Shown: positions 43,825 through 56,462 of the stretch, in pieces
Position numbering within the stretch: the first letter of the stretch is position 1
Layout of the letters: every line of letters starts with the position of its first letter
NCBI GenBank assembly: GCA_009739215.1
Contig: VSJF01000009.1
Coordinates: 868,001-932,000, forward strand
DNA length: 64,000 nucleotides
Direction: 5' to 3'
From: Floccularia luteovirens
Taxonomy: Eukaryota > Basidiomycota > Agaricomycetes > Agaricales > Squamanitaceae
Notes under the pieces: model-generated
Told to the model about the DNA's origin: nothing
Databases searched by the model: none
The model's input: the letters and a program-made list of their open reading frames with translations, nothing else
Translations under genes and position numbers: made by a program

Positions 43825-46800
43825 TCAAACCCCCTCGAAAATATACAAATACGCCAATTTCTTCAATTCCTTCACACTTTCCGAATCTGCTTTCACGACC
43901 TTTTCATCATTGAACAAAATCCAAGTATCCCCAACACGAATGTGTGCTACATAGTGGCCTGAGTGGACTGAAGGTCCTTTGTGCGAGATAAATGCTTTAA
44001 GTCTGTATTTTGTGGGAATATCTTTCGATCCGGGAATATTTGTTGGCTTCGAAGAAGATGGAAGGGATGTTTCCTCCCCTGTGTCATCTGGATGATTGAA
44101 AAGCCACTCAACTGCACGTTCTGTATCACAATTCTGTAGTTCTACTGATTAGTGGGGCATAACTCAAATTAGAGTTTAACTTTACAGTTTCTCGCAATGC
44201 TTTACGTGCTTGAAGATGAGTAAATCCCATGTCGGCAAGCATGTTAATTTGGTCCAGAGCTGGTTCAGGCCCAGAAGAGTTGGATGCTTGGCTGGCTTGT
44301 ATTGGGGAATCGATGTCTGGGCACATGGATTACAGTCATTAGTTTTCCAGTAGCTAACGGAGAAATTACCTGGATCTTCCATGTGAGCGAAGAGCCATTC
44401 CATTGCTGCTTCTGGATCGCCGTTCCCCGTAGCCAAGAGAGCCTTTTGGCAACGATTTTCCGGGAATCCCATTGCTTCTAATTGTGCCATTGCAGCCGCA
44501 TTGAATTCAGGAAGGAATGGTGCTGAAAAATGGCCGACTATCAATCTGATATAAGTTTATCGCAAATTACAACAAACCAGGTTTGTCGTCGGGAAGTTCT
44601 ACTTCGCCCTCTTTTACCCCAGTTCCGAGGTGGCTTTGATCGAATTGTAACTCATCTTCATCCGGTAGAATGACGGGAATATCTAATAGGGTGAATGAGT
44701 AAATTACAACTCTGAATGTTGAAGAATGACACACTTAATTTTGCAGGAACCCAATTCACGAGTTGAAACTTCTTTGCGTGAATAACCAAGATATCCGGGA
44801 AGGATGCAAACTTGGACTGTCTGCAAACGGAAGATTTAATCAGGGGCTCTTGCCTTGACATTTTATATAACTAACTTCAGCGCGTGGACTTGCTTCCCGC
44901 AAGATGGGCATCCGTACTCTATAGCCTCTATGCCAAGAAGTTGTTGTAAACATTGTACAAGCTGAACGTCCTCATATAGAACTTTTCCATCTGCGTCTTC
45001 GCCCTTTTCTTGGGCAGGAACAGAGAGGCTGACAAGATCCATAGCATCGACTCTATATCTTACTTTCTTACAGCTTCCACATTGAATTCTTTGCTCCATT
45101 CCATATGAGAAGACCAGTGTTGGATCTATTCAGCTTCAGCTCAGTGAGACCCAGGGGCCCATACTATCAACACTCACCTTGGCTAGGTCTATCTTTGTTT
45201 GTTTGCATATCCCTCCGAAGCAATGTCAACAAGTATGTCAAAAATTCTTCGGAATCTTGTTGCCTCATCGTAGAGAACTCGGCATGACCCTTACCAATAA
45301 GAGCCTTGAAACCAACAGGCCTAATCCCTTGCTGGAAGACTGGCGTCGGAGATGGATGTTGTAAGGTATGACTAGGGGGAGATTGCTGTGATAGACCAGC
45401 ATAGCTTGCTGGGTGAGAATAACGTCCACTGAGTAGTCCATCCGCAACCTTGTGCATTTGACATTCGACACAATCTGCTGGAAGAGCTTGTGTACATTGG
45501 ATGGCATGCGTTTGTGCCAGATTGTTGTATCGCTTTTGGAAAGAAGGCAAAGAAAATATCGTTTGAAGCACTGAAGCCATATAGCAGCTGTGTATCAAGA
45601 AAAACATATTGTATAATGATAATAGCAGAAATGAGGCGTATCATACCTGTTACCTAGATTAGCCAAGCCAGTAAGACCGGGTCCAAAAACGGGTTCAAGA
45701 GCTTTCCCGTCGTCTCCAGTGAGGGAAAAATCATAATTAAGATTTTGTTCAATTTGCTAGCAACGATTTTATTATTGAGTAGAATGGAGGTATCTTATAC
45801 CTTACCAGTTCTGTCATACTTTTCTCTGTCTTAGTCAATGTTTGAACGTTGATACCAAAAGTTGAAAGATGTTTTGCAAGGGCGGGATCCTCTTTTGCAT
45901 CGTTACAGATATAACAGTAGATATCTAGCAAGGCCATGATCAATCAACAAGATGCAGCTGGCATGCGGAATGGGTAAAATACTTACCTGCATTGCCTTCA
46001 GCCGTGATGGTACCTAGCTTTACGCTGACAGCGTGCCCTGTGGACTCATAATGTGCCAAACCATGACTATTCCCTGCCACCCCTCCGAACTGCTTACGAC
46101 CGCAGCCAAGGGAACCACAGATCAAACATAACCACAGATTTTCTTTGAGGTCGCACGAAGAACAATGCGCCAATCCTGGGAAAAGTGAGATAATGGTGGT
46201 TGTGAAACAACTCTAACGCACCAGACACTTTTATGTGACCAGTATCTTGCTGTTCTATCATCAATGTATGTTCACAAGGTGAAATCTCTTCCTCCCATGA
46301 TTTTACTTCTGATTGTCGAGCGGATGACATAGATTGCATGACACTATTGACTATCGATAGAATCTAAGACAGGATATGTGATTAGCATTAAAATAGATGC
46401 GATCTTCAAAATCTCTACTTTGGGTTCAACAATTGCGCCAGGAATCTCCAATCCGTTTCCACCATCACATTTCCAGCATTTGACGACAGTAAAGTGATCA
46501 AACTTGTCTTCTTCCCGTTCTTCAGCAATCGCAAGTTTGGTCATCTTAGCGGGGGGTCCTACATCATCCACCTTCATCGTTACGTTTACGTCAATTCAGG
46601 ATTACCACTCAAAATGCATTTGACCTACACGTTGAGCAGATGGTTTGTATTTGCGTTTGATATTGAGTGTAAATGCATGCCCCGATTTCGTTACGTGGGT
46701 CCTAGCGTGATATCTCTCTGAACTTAAACAACCACCGTTGAAACAAGCCAAGCACACATCGATACCGAGTGGATTATCCTGCAACGAAGTGACTTCGATC

Positions 46801-46936
46801 TCAAATTACATTTAAAGAACTACCAAAAACGAACCTGACTATCGAAGCATTGAGTACACTCTTCTCTATGGACCAATTGCGATAGTCTTGGAGGTTGAAG
46901 ACGCGATAACTGGTCAAGGTGGCTACAGTCCGACAT
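43825..46936 (-). CDS. UBP14: Ubiquitin carboxyl-terminal hydrolase, Ubp14/USP5 (isopeptidase T) family
   Basis: A cysteine protease that disassembles free polyubiquitin chains. Start MSDCSHLDQLSRLQPPRLSQ at 46936, then about a dozen exons. Order: an N-terminal cryptic UBP zinc domain (CTQCFDS, GIDVCLACFNGGC, YHARTHVTKSGHA); a second UBP zinc finger (SPCEHTLMI, CSSCDLKENLWLC, CGRKQFGG, HYESTGHAVSVKLG); the catalytic Cys box LTGLANLGNSCYMASVLQ (Cys codon 45584-45586, just after an intron); a CGSC...CPSC zinc ribbon; two UBA domains (LEAMGFPENRCQKAL, LADMGFTHLQARKAL); and the His box HSGHYVAHIR (His codon 43954-43956). It ends LAYLYIFEGV. All key residues are present. Head-to-head with SSZ1. 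Confidence 0.95.
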
Positions 46937-47117
46937 TCAGAAAGTACGGTACAGACACGAAGTCCGCTTTCCAGAGCAACTTGAAAGCTTGAAGGATCAA
47001 TTTAATCGGCACGTGACCGTAATCAAATGGTCCCGTGCCTGATATCAGATTTTTTTGACTATCATCAAGGCCTCAGTTCTGCTGCCACTTCGCGACAACC
47101 AGCTCATATCAATATCA
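46937..47117. promoter_or_regulatory. Shared bidirectional promoter region of UBP14 and SSZ1
   Basis: Only 181 bp separate the two divergent start codons, so both promoters must overlap here. It contains GGCACGTGACC near 47010, with a CACGTG E-box core. No TATA box is evident. Confidence 0.6.
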
Positions 47118-49196
47118 ATGGCTGTGAAAGCGGTGGCAAACGGCAATGCGGAAGCAAAACCTGAAATCTCTACGATTCCACCTGTTGTCGGGATAAATTT
47201 TGGTAACTCGTTTGCCTCAATTGCAGTTTTCACAAAGGTGACAACTTCATCGAGATTTTTGAAGGACACGACTGAACAGGTGTTTTGTAGGAAGGATTAG
47301 CAGAATGCATAGCTAATGAAGATGGAGAACGTCAGATTGCAAGTGCTATTTCGTTCTTTGGCGAAGAAATGGTGTGTTTCCATTATACTATATTGGCGGT
47401 TGTTGTCTGATGATACCTTTGGGTAGTATATTGGCAATCAAGCGTTACACCAACTCGTAAAAAATGGTAAAAATACCATTATTGGATTCCGAAATCTTTT
47501 GGGCAAAAAGTGTGTATGATCAGTGACTTTTGTTGTATGTATATCTAACCATGTCTTTACTCCCAGATTTTCTGAGATTCAACATACCCAATCTACAAAA
47601 TCAGCGCTGATAATCCAGCATCCGGATATTCCAGACACACCAGCTTACAAGGTGCAAGTTCTACAACCAGCACCATCTCCTTTACCTCCAAGTACAGTGA
47701 CATCATATCAAAATACCCCTGCTGTATCCCATGTAGCAACTCCTCGTTCGGAGCCGATCCCCGTAGACCGCATCCTGACGGTGTCAGAAGTTACTACAAT
47801 CTTCATCAAGTCTCTAATCCAATCAGCAGAAGACTTCCTCGGAAAAAAAGTACAGGGCGCGGTGTTCACCATTCCATCCTACTTCTCTAATAAGCAACGT
47901 GATGCCCTTGAACGCGCCGCCTCAGATGCAGGTGTTAATGTTTTACAGCTTCTTGATGAAGCTGGTGCTGCTGCTGCGACAACTACTACAACACTCTGGA
48001 GCACAGGTCTTAGTCCAGACCGTACACAGTTGATTGTAGATGTCGGATCCTCATCCTCACATCTTTCGCTTCTTTCAATCCGTGAAGGCCTCGCATATGT
48101 ATTAGCATCGTCAAATGTCCCCGGAGTTGGAGGAGACCAAATCGACGACAAAATAATCAAATTTTTCGCCGCCGATTTCACCAAAAAGACAAAAACTTCA
48201 TTAAGTGTCTGTCCCCCAAAAGATGCGTCGGACCAACGCGCAGAAGCAAAACTTCGCCTTGCAATAGAACACACAAAACGAACAATCAGTGCCTCCCCTG
48301 GCGCTGCGACATGCTCGGTAGAATCCCTGAAAGATGGCGTAGACTATACTGGTGCAATCAATCGAATGCGATTTGACATGGTTGCAAGCCCCATTTACGC
48401 ATCAGTCGCCAACGCTATTGTAGATCTTTTGTCGGATGCTGGAATTGATTCACACGATGTCGATGAGATTGTATATGTCGGAGGGACAACTTGTCTCCCC
48501 GGGCTCGATGAGCGGATCTGCCTCTCGGGTGGTTTCCGCGAAGAAATCGAGACACCTTTCGCCCGTGGAACTGTCGTAGGTGGCGGCGTAGGTGATCCTA
48601 CTACTGTCTTAGCCAGGGGATGTGCTATTCAAGCCGCATTAATTGCATCAATCCCCCAAGATAACGCAAACGCAGAACTGCGACAAGTATTCACCCAGAA
48701 TACAAAAGTCAACGAGGTCAAGGCGACAACCCGAACTCTAGGAGTTCTTTTCCCAGATCCATCATCAGAAAATGAACTGGGTGGAACCTGGATACCGATC
48801 ATTTACAAGGAAACTGCACTTCCAGTTCGCCGTACCGTTTCGTTTGACGTCAGTTTGACCGATAATTCCAAACGATTTGCTCTAGAAGTTCTAGAGGTTA
48901 AAGAAGGTATTCGTGTGGAAAAAATACAGCCTCCTAATGGTGATTCGTCTGAAGATGAAGAGGAGGACGAAGTAGAAGTCAAACACCGAACGTTAACCAA
49001 GGAGGCTGTGTTTGGATGCTTGGAAATCGAAGCTACCCAGGGAATCAAAGCAAAGGGTAAAACCAAAGATGCAGGCAAGTGGACCACGACAGTAGAGGTT
49101 CAATTTATTGTCGGTATAGATGGTGATCTAGAAGTAACCGTGAGAGAGAAAGGGAAGGATGGAGCAGTGAAGGTCCTGAAGGTTCCTGCGACTTAA
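47118..49196 (+). CDS. SSZ1: Ribosome-associated complex Hsp70 Ssz1
   Basis: An atypical Hsp70 that with zuotin forms the ribosome-associated complex, which stimulates Ssb-type Hsp70 on nascent chains in the cytosol. Start MAVKAVANGNAEAKPEIS at 47118. Four exons are joined by introns near 47240-47292, 47374-47430 and 47516-47570. Motifs: VVGINFGNSFASIAVF (phosphate 1), NTIIGFRNLLGKK, VSEVTTIFIKSLIQSAEDFL, GAVFTIPSYFSNKQRDALER, LLDEAGAAA, LIVDVGSSSSHLS (phosphate 2), VPGVGGDQIDDKI and IVYVGGTTCLPGL. The nucleotide-binding domain is followed by a short C-terminal beta region with an acidic run (DSSEDEEEDEVEVKHR) and no peptide-binding lid, as expected for Ssz1. Ends at 49196, 180 bp from the tail of the converging dehydrogenase gene. 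Confidence 0.95.
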
Positions 49197-49376
49197 ACTT
49201 CTGTCGTGGGCCTTGACCATTCTTATACTCTTAGATCTTCACGAATAAGTTCAAAATAATGTTTTTTGTTTTCATTCATACACCAAAACATACAACTGCA
49301 AAGATCAAATATATATGATCCAAATTTTACAAATTTGATAAAGTCATTTGCTTCACTGAAAGAAAAACCAAGTTAC

Positions 49377-51564
49377 CTATTTACGATGGCCGAGGTTGAC
49401 ATGAACAGCTTTAACATGGGTGTAACTACAAAATAAGGATCAATAGAGAGCCAGTAAAACAAAATGTTGTGACATACTGTTGGAGAGCATATTCTCCTAA
49501 TTCACGACCAATTCCAGATTGTTTATATCCACCGAAAGGAATCGATGGTTGTAAGTGGTTGACACAATTAACCCAGACGGTACCCGCTTGTAGTTTGTGA
49601 GCAGTTTCGATAGCACGATTAAGATCCTGGGTGAACAAAGCAGCAGCGAGACCATATACTAGTATGAATCATGAGATCAAGTATCATAATACAAGATATC
49701 TATATAGCTTACCAGTGTCGTTCGCTTGGCGGAGCACATCTAACAAAAAGACGTCCAACACCGTTATTTTCCAATGAATAAAAGGTTCATGTACCTTGTT
49801 CGTCCTCAAATTTGATGACCACACCAACGGGCCCAAAGATTTCTTCCTTGACAATTTTCATCTCAGGCTTTGTGTCCGTGAAGATGGTAGGGTTGATGAA
49901 GTATCCTTCCTTTCCATGCCTGTCTCCACCAAGGTGTACTTTTGCACCCTCTTGGACCCCGGAATCAATGTATCCCATAATACGCTATAATTATAGCCAA
50001 GTTACTTTGGTCCATGACAATCTTAGGAATTAAACCTTACGTCGAATTGAATCTGCGAAACCTGGGGACCCTGATCGATTCCGGGACCAAATGGATCTCC
50101 TACTTTGATTGACATAGCTTTCTCGGTAAACTTCTCTAGGAACTTGTCATAAATCCCGGACTGGACGAAAATACGCGATCCGGCACAGCAGGCTTGTCCG
50201 TGATTCCAGCTATATGCCGTCATCTAAATCAATAACTACTCAAACATAAATGACCTAAATTACTCACAAAATACCATGTGCAGCCCAATTGACTGCCTGC
50301 TCTAGATCGGCATCGTTGAAGATGATATTAGGGCTCTTGCCTCCCAACTCCAGGGTCACATTCTTCAAATTACTCTTCGCTGCAGATTCCATAATTTTGC
50401 GTCCAACAAGAGTGCTTCCGGTGAAAGCGACTTTGTCGATTTTCATGTGAGAGCTGATAGCAGCGCCCACTGTGGGACCGTATCCAGTAATAACATTCAC
50501 CGACCCAGCAGGGAAACCAGCTTCGTTGATCATTTCGCACATACGGATTGCCGTAAGAGGGGTAAATTCAGAAGGCTATAACGCGGGTCAACTACATCAA
50601 GCAAAACAGCAAGTCATCGTACCTTCAGAATAATACAATTTCCGGTGGCGAGTGCTGGAGTCTTTATTAGATAAGGTCATAACATTATTGGATTATTTTT
50701 TCTTACCCGGAGCAATTTTCCATGAAAACATAAGCACTGTCGAAGGAATTAGAAGCATCACTACGATTGAGATTGGCTCCTACAAGGGAAATTCCCTAGA
50801 TAACAATCAAGTCAGGAAGCCACCAAAAACATCCAGGAACATCTTACAGGGAATGATCTGCCCAACAACACCGATCGGCTCAAGACGTGTGTAAGCAAAT
50901 TTCTTGTCATCGGTCTAGAATACGTGTAAGCCGGTGTCCCAATGATTCCAAAGCAAAAAAAAACAAACCTCGATTGTCTGACCATGGATCTTGTCGGCCC
51001 ACCCAGCAAAGTATTTGACAACAGAGATTGAAAAGCTGACATCAACGTCCTGTGCCCAACCGAATGTTTTTCCTATAGTTGGTGTGAGTAAAAGTACAAC
51101 TTCATGTAATACAACAGACCGTTATCCAAAGCTTCGATCGCTGCTAATTCGTCGGCATTCCTTTCCATGATTTGTGCAAGCTTCATCAGCAAGTCTCCTC
51201 GCTCACTAGCCCCAACATTGGGACCCCAAGTTGTTTCAAACGTCTTCCAGGCAGCATCGACTGCAATATCAACATCCTTCTCACTCCCTTCAGAAACTTG
51301 GGTTATGAGCTTTCCGTTGGCTGTAGAGATAGGGTTAGTCAATCGGCTAGTAGATGAACCAATTTGCACTTGCTTGGATTAACAACACTACGCAAAGATT
51401 AGATAAGATGAGCACTAAATAAACGAAAATTTATCCGAGTCTCACTCAATAGTTGTTTTCTTCACACCGTCCACAAACTTGCCGTTTATGAACAAACCTG
51501 TATTGAAGGAGGTTTTCCCGTTGTAGGTGGGGCTGTTAAACTGATGAGAAAATGTGGCTGGCAT
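49377..51564 (-). CDS. Aldehyde dehydrogenase copy 2 (intact)
   Basis: An NAD(P)+-dependent aldehyde dehydrogenase of about 500 aa, probably cytosolic since no targeting peptide is seen. Start [20 protein letters not shown] at 51564. A 14-nt microexon (51374-51387) gives VVNP, and its 3' intron begins with GC. Other motifs: [54 protein letters not shown] (Glu), [11 protein letters not shown] (catalytic Cys at 50188-50190), [33 protein letters not shown]. The end is [16 protein letters not shown]. All introns can be joined in frame with GT/GC...AG ends. It is the only fully open member of the four dehydrogenase sequences in the window. The substrate cannot be deduced. Confidence 0.92.
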
Positions 51565-51964
51565 CGTGGAGTGGGTGTAGGAATCTGGAGAGAGAGAAAA
51601 GTGCCCGAACGGCTAAACATGTCTTAAATACCGCTATAGTAGCCCCGGATACGTTTATGGGAGCACCCATGATGATGAAGCGAAGCCTTAAACCAGGCAG
51701 TCAGGTGTCCACTCTGACGTTCTTTTCCCACTGGCGATTGTTAATCTCTGATTGGTAACAATGTTCTTCTCTCTCACATGCTCATGATTAGTAACTTAGA
51801 TATTGCAAGCTGGTAATCGAGCGAAAGGACCATAAATTTATAGTGCGAAGAGTCTCATCGATTCATCTGGTATTAATATCATGTATGTTGCCACACACTT
51901 AATAAAAAGTTTAACCAGATTGCCGAAAGCTATGGTTTAAAGGTAAGTGGACTTACACGCACAT

Positions 51965-52395
51965 ATATTATACCTTATTGGTATGCGTTCACATATACAT
52001 TCATTAGTGTTTTTTTGGTACTTTCATCAAGCCACTGGAAAATTCACCTGCCGGCTGAAAGAAGGGGCATTACATGATGCATGATTGATCATGCCGTAAC
52101 AACCACGCAGAAAAGATACCTGCTTTATCCATTGTTATCACCCCCATTTGGCATCTTGAAACCGGCTTCGGGCAGCCCCACAGTAAGTATCAATAATAAT
52201 TCGTATAAAAACGCAAAGGTTAGGGATATTTGGGGTGCTATAGCTTGTATCAGATGCTATGCGTGGGCTGGACAATACCATGGAACTGTCTTTCAAATGC
52301 GGATCATTTGGAATCCATCAATATCATACTATAAACCACTGAAAATAACTCACATATGCAAGGCGAGAACCACTCGTGTCGCAGAGATAGAATTA
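51965..52395 (+). pseudogene. Aldehyde dehydrogenase fragment (N-terminal part)
   Basis: Contains intron- and exon-like pieces related to copy 1 on the opposite strand: CATCAAGCCACTGGAAAATTCACC near 52025, a decayed TTTGGCATCTTGAAACC block, RYYAWAGQ-type sequence near 52255, and ATAACTCACATATGCAAGGCG near 52345. Stops and deletions leave no usable frame. Confidence 0.7.
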
Positions 52396-53057
52396 AGGTA
52401 AGCTTTGGCAATCGCAGCCAACGACACGCCAATTCACATGTCGATGCAATAAACAAGGACTCAATAGAGGATCTTTGTTGTTTCGCATGGCAATGGCTCT
52501 TTCCTCGTAAACTTTTGTTTTGTGATGATGTAGAATCTGGATATGTGCTATGTAAGTATTTAGCGCTTAGCTCGAAAGCTGCATACAATATGAAAATTAC
52601 AGATCGCGAGCGATAGTATATTCTTTGTGATATACTATCGATCGGCTCCTTCTGTGTGAGACGTACATTTAGGTAACAGTACTTATATATTTGAATGGAT
52701 AACTTATGTAAAAAAGATTAGAGCGCAAGATGTGGAGCGAATAGAAAATTGATTTCCAGCTCTCTACCAAGTGCGCACTTTTTGTAGAGGCGTGACTTCA
52801 AAGCTTCACATATCCTGTTCTCCGTGTTTGTGCACGAGCATATTTGCTTTAGCAGGGTTCTTTTTTCTTATCCAATTTTCAACCACCCTCCATCTCAAAA
52901 ATAACTTCACCCTGAAGGAGTTGGCGGTTACGAAACGAATGCCGCTCCGACGGGACATTGATGACAAGTTTACTCAGACAGACAGGTTCACAGCCTTAAT
53001 AAGTAACAAAACTGTTAAAATGACCTTGCAAGTTACTCCCCTATCTAACTAGACCCT
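52396..53057. other. Intergenic, nothing recognised
   Basis: No family motifs, splice-linked frames or repeats could be supported between the two dehydrogenase relics. Confidence 0.4.
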
Positions 53058-55310
53058 CACCTGGTACATTTTCACATGAATTCAATACACCGGTGTACAA
53101 AGACACAGTGAAGATAAACGCAGGGTTACTATGTCTTCCCTATAGATGTTCCCAACGCATTTTGACGGTTACGACTAGGTCATTCATTAACGGAGAATAG
53201 GCAGGCCCTATAGACCCTGCAAATATTGAGTAAGTCGTTCTGATAGCCATGAGTATAGGAAGACAAGTTGACTATTTCACTTATATGTAGCGTTGTGAAT
53301 CCTGGTTAGTGTTGTATGCTTTCACATACATCCAATTAGTGACTCTTGGTGCTTCCATTAAGCCACTGGGAAACTCATCACGTCAGTATCTGTTGGTTTA
53401 AAGAAAGACGTTGATCGTGCCGTAGCAGCCGCAGAAAAGGTCATTCACATTTCGCTTCTTCGAGCAACTGAATAATTAATATTAATATCTCAGGCTTACA
53501 AGACCTTTTGGGGTTTGAAGGTCCCCGGTGTCATCTGGGGAATTTTATTAAACAAGTTAGCAGACCTCATTGAACAAAACACCGAAGAGTTCGCGGCTCT
53601 GGAAGCTCCGAACGGTGGTATGTCCTTTTTTTAGCAAGGCGTTTGGAAACGCAAAGTTAAAGGACATTGGGGGAACTATAGCTTGTTTCAGATACTATGC
53701 AGGTTGGGCAGATAAAATTCAAGGGAAGACTATCGAGGTATACCTTTCAAATGCGGATCATTTGAAATTCGTACTTATTGTTTTATAGAGTACCGAAAAT
53801 AAACTCACTACATATTCCGAATAGAGCCAAATCATCCCTTGGAACTACCCTTTGGTAGGCTCACAAGATCTACTATGGGCTCTAGAAGCTGGTAGTAGTT
53901 TTTCCAGTCCATGGCATCTTACAAAATTGGTCCAGCTTTGGCAACTGGAAACACGGTAGTGCTCAAGGCTTCATATCTGGTCAACTCAAGCATGTTGTTC
54001 CAGCCCTCGGAGACTACACCACTGACTGCATTCAAACTCGCCGGATTGATCAACGAAGCGGGCTTTCCAACGGGTGTTGTCATCATCGTTAATGGTTATG
54101 GTATGACTCTCCGCCACCTGCCATGCCGATTGTTCCTGATATGATACTATAGGAAATACTGTTGGACAAGCAATTAGGTGAACACCCAAGAATTTGGAAG
54201 GTTGCATTTACTGTGAGCACCCTTACTGGCCGCAAGATTCTGAAGGCATCTGCAGAGACGAATTTGAAGGTAGTGACGTTGGAGTTGGGCAGAAAGAGCC
54301 CAACGATTGTATCTGATGACGCAGATATAGACCAGGCAGTGAAATGGGCTGCAAATGGAATTTTGTTAGTGATCCCGTCTCTCAAACGTGCTATCAAGTG
54401 GGATTTACGCCACTTTCCAGCAATAACATGGGTAAGAGAGTCACAAGAAATATCATGTAGATATTTCTCTAAAAATAATTCAAGTTTGCACAGTTGGATC
54501 TCGTATCTTCCTCCACGAGAAGATATATGATCAGTTCCTGACAAAGTTCACTTTGATTGCTGAGGCACGAGATGATGCCACTGGTGATCCATTCGTGCCA
54601 GATACTAAGCACGGGCCTCAGGTATCTAAAGTACAATTTGATGTAAGCAGAAATTTTCATCAAAGTAAGGATTCGTTTTAATGGGGCCGTACTAGCGCGT
54701 TATAAAGTACATCGATTCTGGCAAAGAATAAGGCGCGACTGTACATATTGGAGAGGAGAGTAGTGGACAAGAGGGATACTTTACCAAACCAACTATCTTT
54801 ACAGACTGCAAACCGGAAATGTAGATAGTGCGTGAGGAGATCTTTGGACCTGTTGGTATGGTGCTGAAGTTCAAGACTGAAGAAGGCAAGTCTCCCAATT
54901 CAACAATTATTATATTCCTTTTTTTACCATGGCTTAGAGGTGATCGATATGGCGAATGACACAACCTATGGGCTCTCTTGTAACACATTTTCGGAGAATG
55001 CTACCGGGACAATCCGTGTCGCGCATGCAATCGAAGCTGGCACTGCTTGGGTAAAATCCAATTCTTTAGATCAACCTCATACCCGAGATAAACCACCAGG
55101 CTTCTGGGTTAATTGTGCACTAGGTGCGGAGATTGCAGTTCCGTTTGGTGGATATAAGCAATCTGGAATAGGACGCGAGTTGGGAGAGTATGCCATCGAC
55201 ACGTATGTTCCGGTTTTACATCCCTTGTCTGACATCATGCTGACAAGTCTTAACTAATTAGATATACTCAAGTGAAGGAGGTACATATCATCACTGGGAT
55301 TAAACTGTGG
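53058..55310 (+). pseudogene. Aldehyde dehydrogenase copy 3 (decayed)
   Basis: Closely related to copy 1, including intron positions and even intron sequence, but inverted. The start codon is lost (TCACCTGG replaces ATGCCTGG), about 60 bp interrupt the first exon near 53125-53185, and stops occur (for example TAA near 54728 and TAG near 54823). Recognisable blocks: [101 protein letters not shown] is altered to GRK in the general-base motif and the Cys region reads QVCTVGSRIF. Confidence 0.9.
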
Positions 55311-55389
55311 AATATAGCTTGTCAAGATATGTAAAGGGATGTGATTTTATTACCACCTACCGGATGTATCCAAAAAATTTAGTGCATTG

Positions 55390-55700
55390 TGCGGACGATC
55401 CACAAGGAAAACATGCCGTACATTCTGATCAAAATCCAAGCCGCCAAAAAAGAGCGGGCTAAGTTGACGGAGTGGATGAAGGTGGTGGGGGTGGTAGTGA
55501 AAGTGTGTGCGTAAGAATCCGTACAAGTGGTAGTTCGTTTACGTTTCCTGATCGGGGTACACAGCAAGTTCACCGACAATGATAATGTACCTGACCAACC
55601 CCATTTCTTCGCATGCCAGCGCGAGTGGGACGCAAGACATCTCATAATCCCTCCAAGGGCCAGTGAGCAGTTGTACCAGAAGAGGATACTAGCATTTTTC
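55390..55700 (+). other. Unidentified possible coding relic
   Basis: One frame stays open for about 100 codons apart from a single TAA: KIQAAKKERAKLTEWMKVVG before it and FLIGVHSKFTDNDNVPDQPH after it. I do not recognise the family. It may be an exon remnant or chance. Confidence 0.2.
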
Positions 55701-56221
55701 TAGATGAAATAGTGACACTCGCACCGAATTCTCCGGTTGTTTAGTGCGAAACAGTATTCGAGCGAGCAAATGTAGAAGCACTTATCGTACAAGTTTTCTG
55801 CAAGATTGAAGGATTAATTTGGTATTCTGAGCTGACGACGTTTCATGTTACTGAATGAATCTGGGATCTTGTGGCTGCGGTTGGAATGTCCAGTGCATTC
55901 TCCGTTGTGCATAAAAATGTAAGCTTGTAGTTTTTTTATAGCTTTTTACACGCCACATCCTACATAAAGCTACATAGTTGAATTTACTGTGCATATATAC
56001 AATATATATGTCCATTTAGATTAGCTACTTAGCTGAAATACAAATGACTTGTCGTTGAGTCAGGTAACTGCGACAATCATTGTCAATATCTATATCATGA
56101 GTTCCGTTGATGAACCGTCGCAAGACCTGCGCATTCCCATTTATGTACCTATTGTAAATATAGTCTACAGCTTAAGCGCTAAGCTAGGTTCCGAGTCCGT
56201 AAGGAGTCGGTCTTATAACCG

Positions 56222-56395
56222 GGATTTTTTGTTCGTTTCAAGCTTGACGTGGGAAAATGTGCATGTGATGATTGGCACATACATTTTGTGTTCGTTCCAA
56301 GCTTGAAGCTTGAAGCTTGACGTGGGAACTCTGCACGTGATAATTGGCATACACATTTTGTGTTCGTCTCAAGCTTGATGTGGGTTTCTGCATGA
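56222..56395. repeat. Three imperfect tandem repeats of about 55-75 bp
   Basis: Each unit has TTTTGTGTTCGTTYCAAGCTTG, then ACGTGGG, then TGCACGTGATAATTGGCA-like sequence. The second unit carries an internal triplication of AAGCTTG. No function is evident. Confidence 0.8.
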
Positions 56396-56436
56396 CAAAA
56401 CCTTCTATGGTTCATTGGGAAGAAGGTGAGGAAAAT

Positions 56437-56462
56437 TTTGTTTTTGTTTTTGTTTTTGTTTT
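56437..56462. repeat. TTTTTG microsatellite
   Basis: About four copies of GTTTTT in a row. Confidence 0.8.

Noticed and set aside
47879..48274. 131-codon frame antisense to SSZ1
   Set aside because: Fully antisense to a conserved Hsp70 exon; no independent support.
50672..50690. ATAAGGTCATAACA in an aldehyde dehydrogenase intron, resembling the LTR3 end
   Set aside because: Only about 14 bp match and the rest of the LTR is absent; more likely chance.
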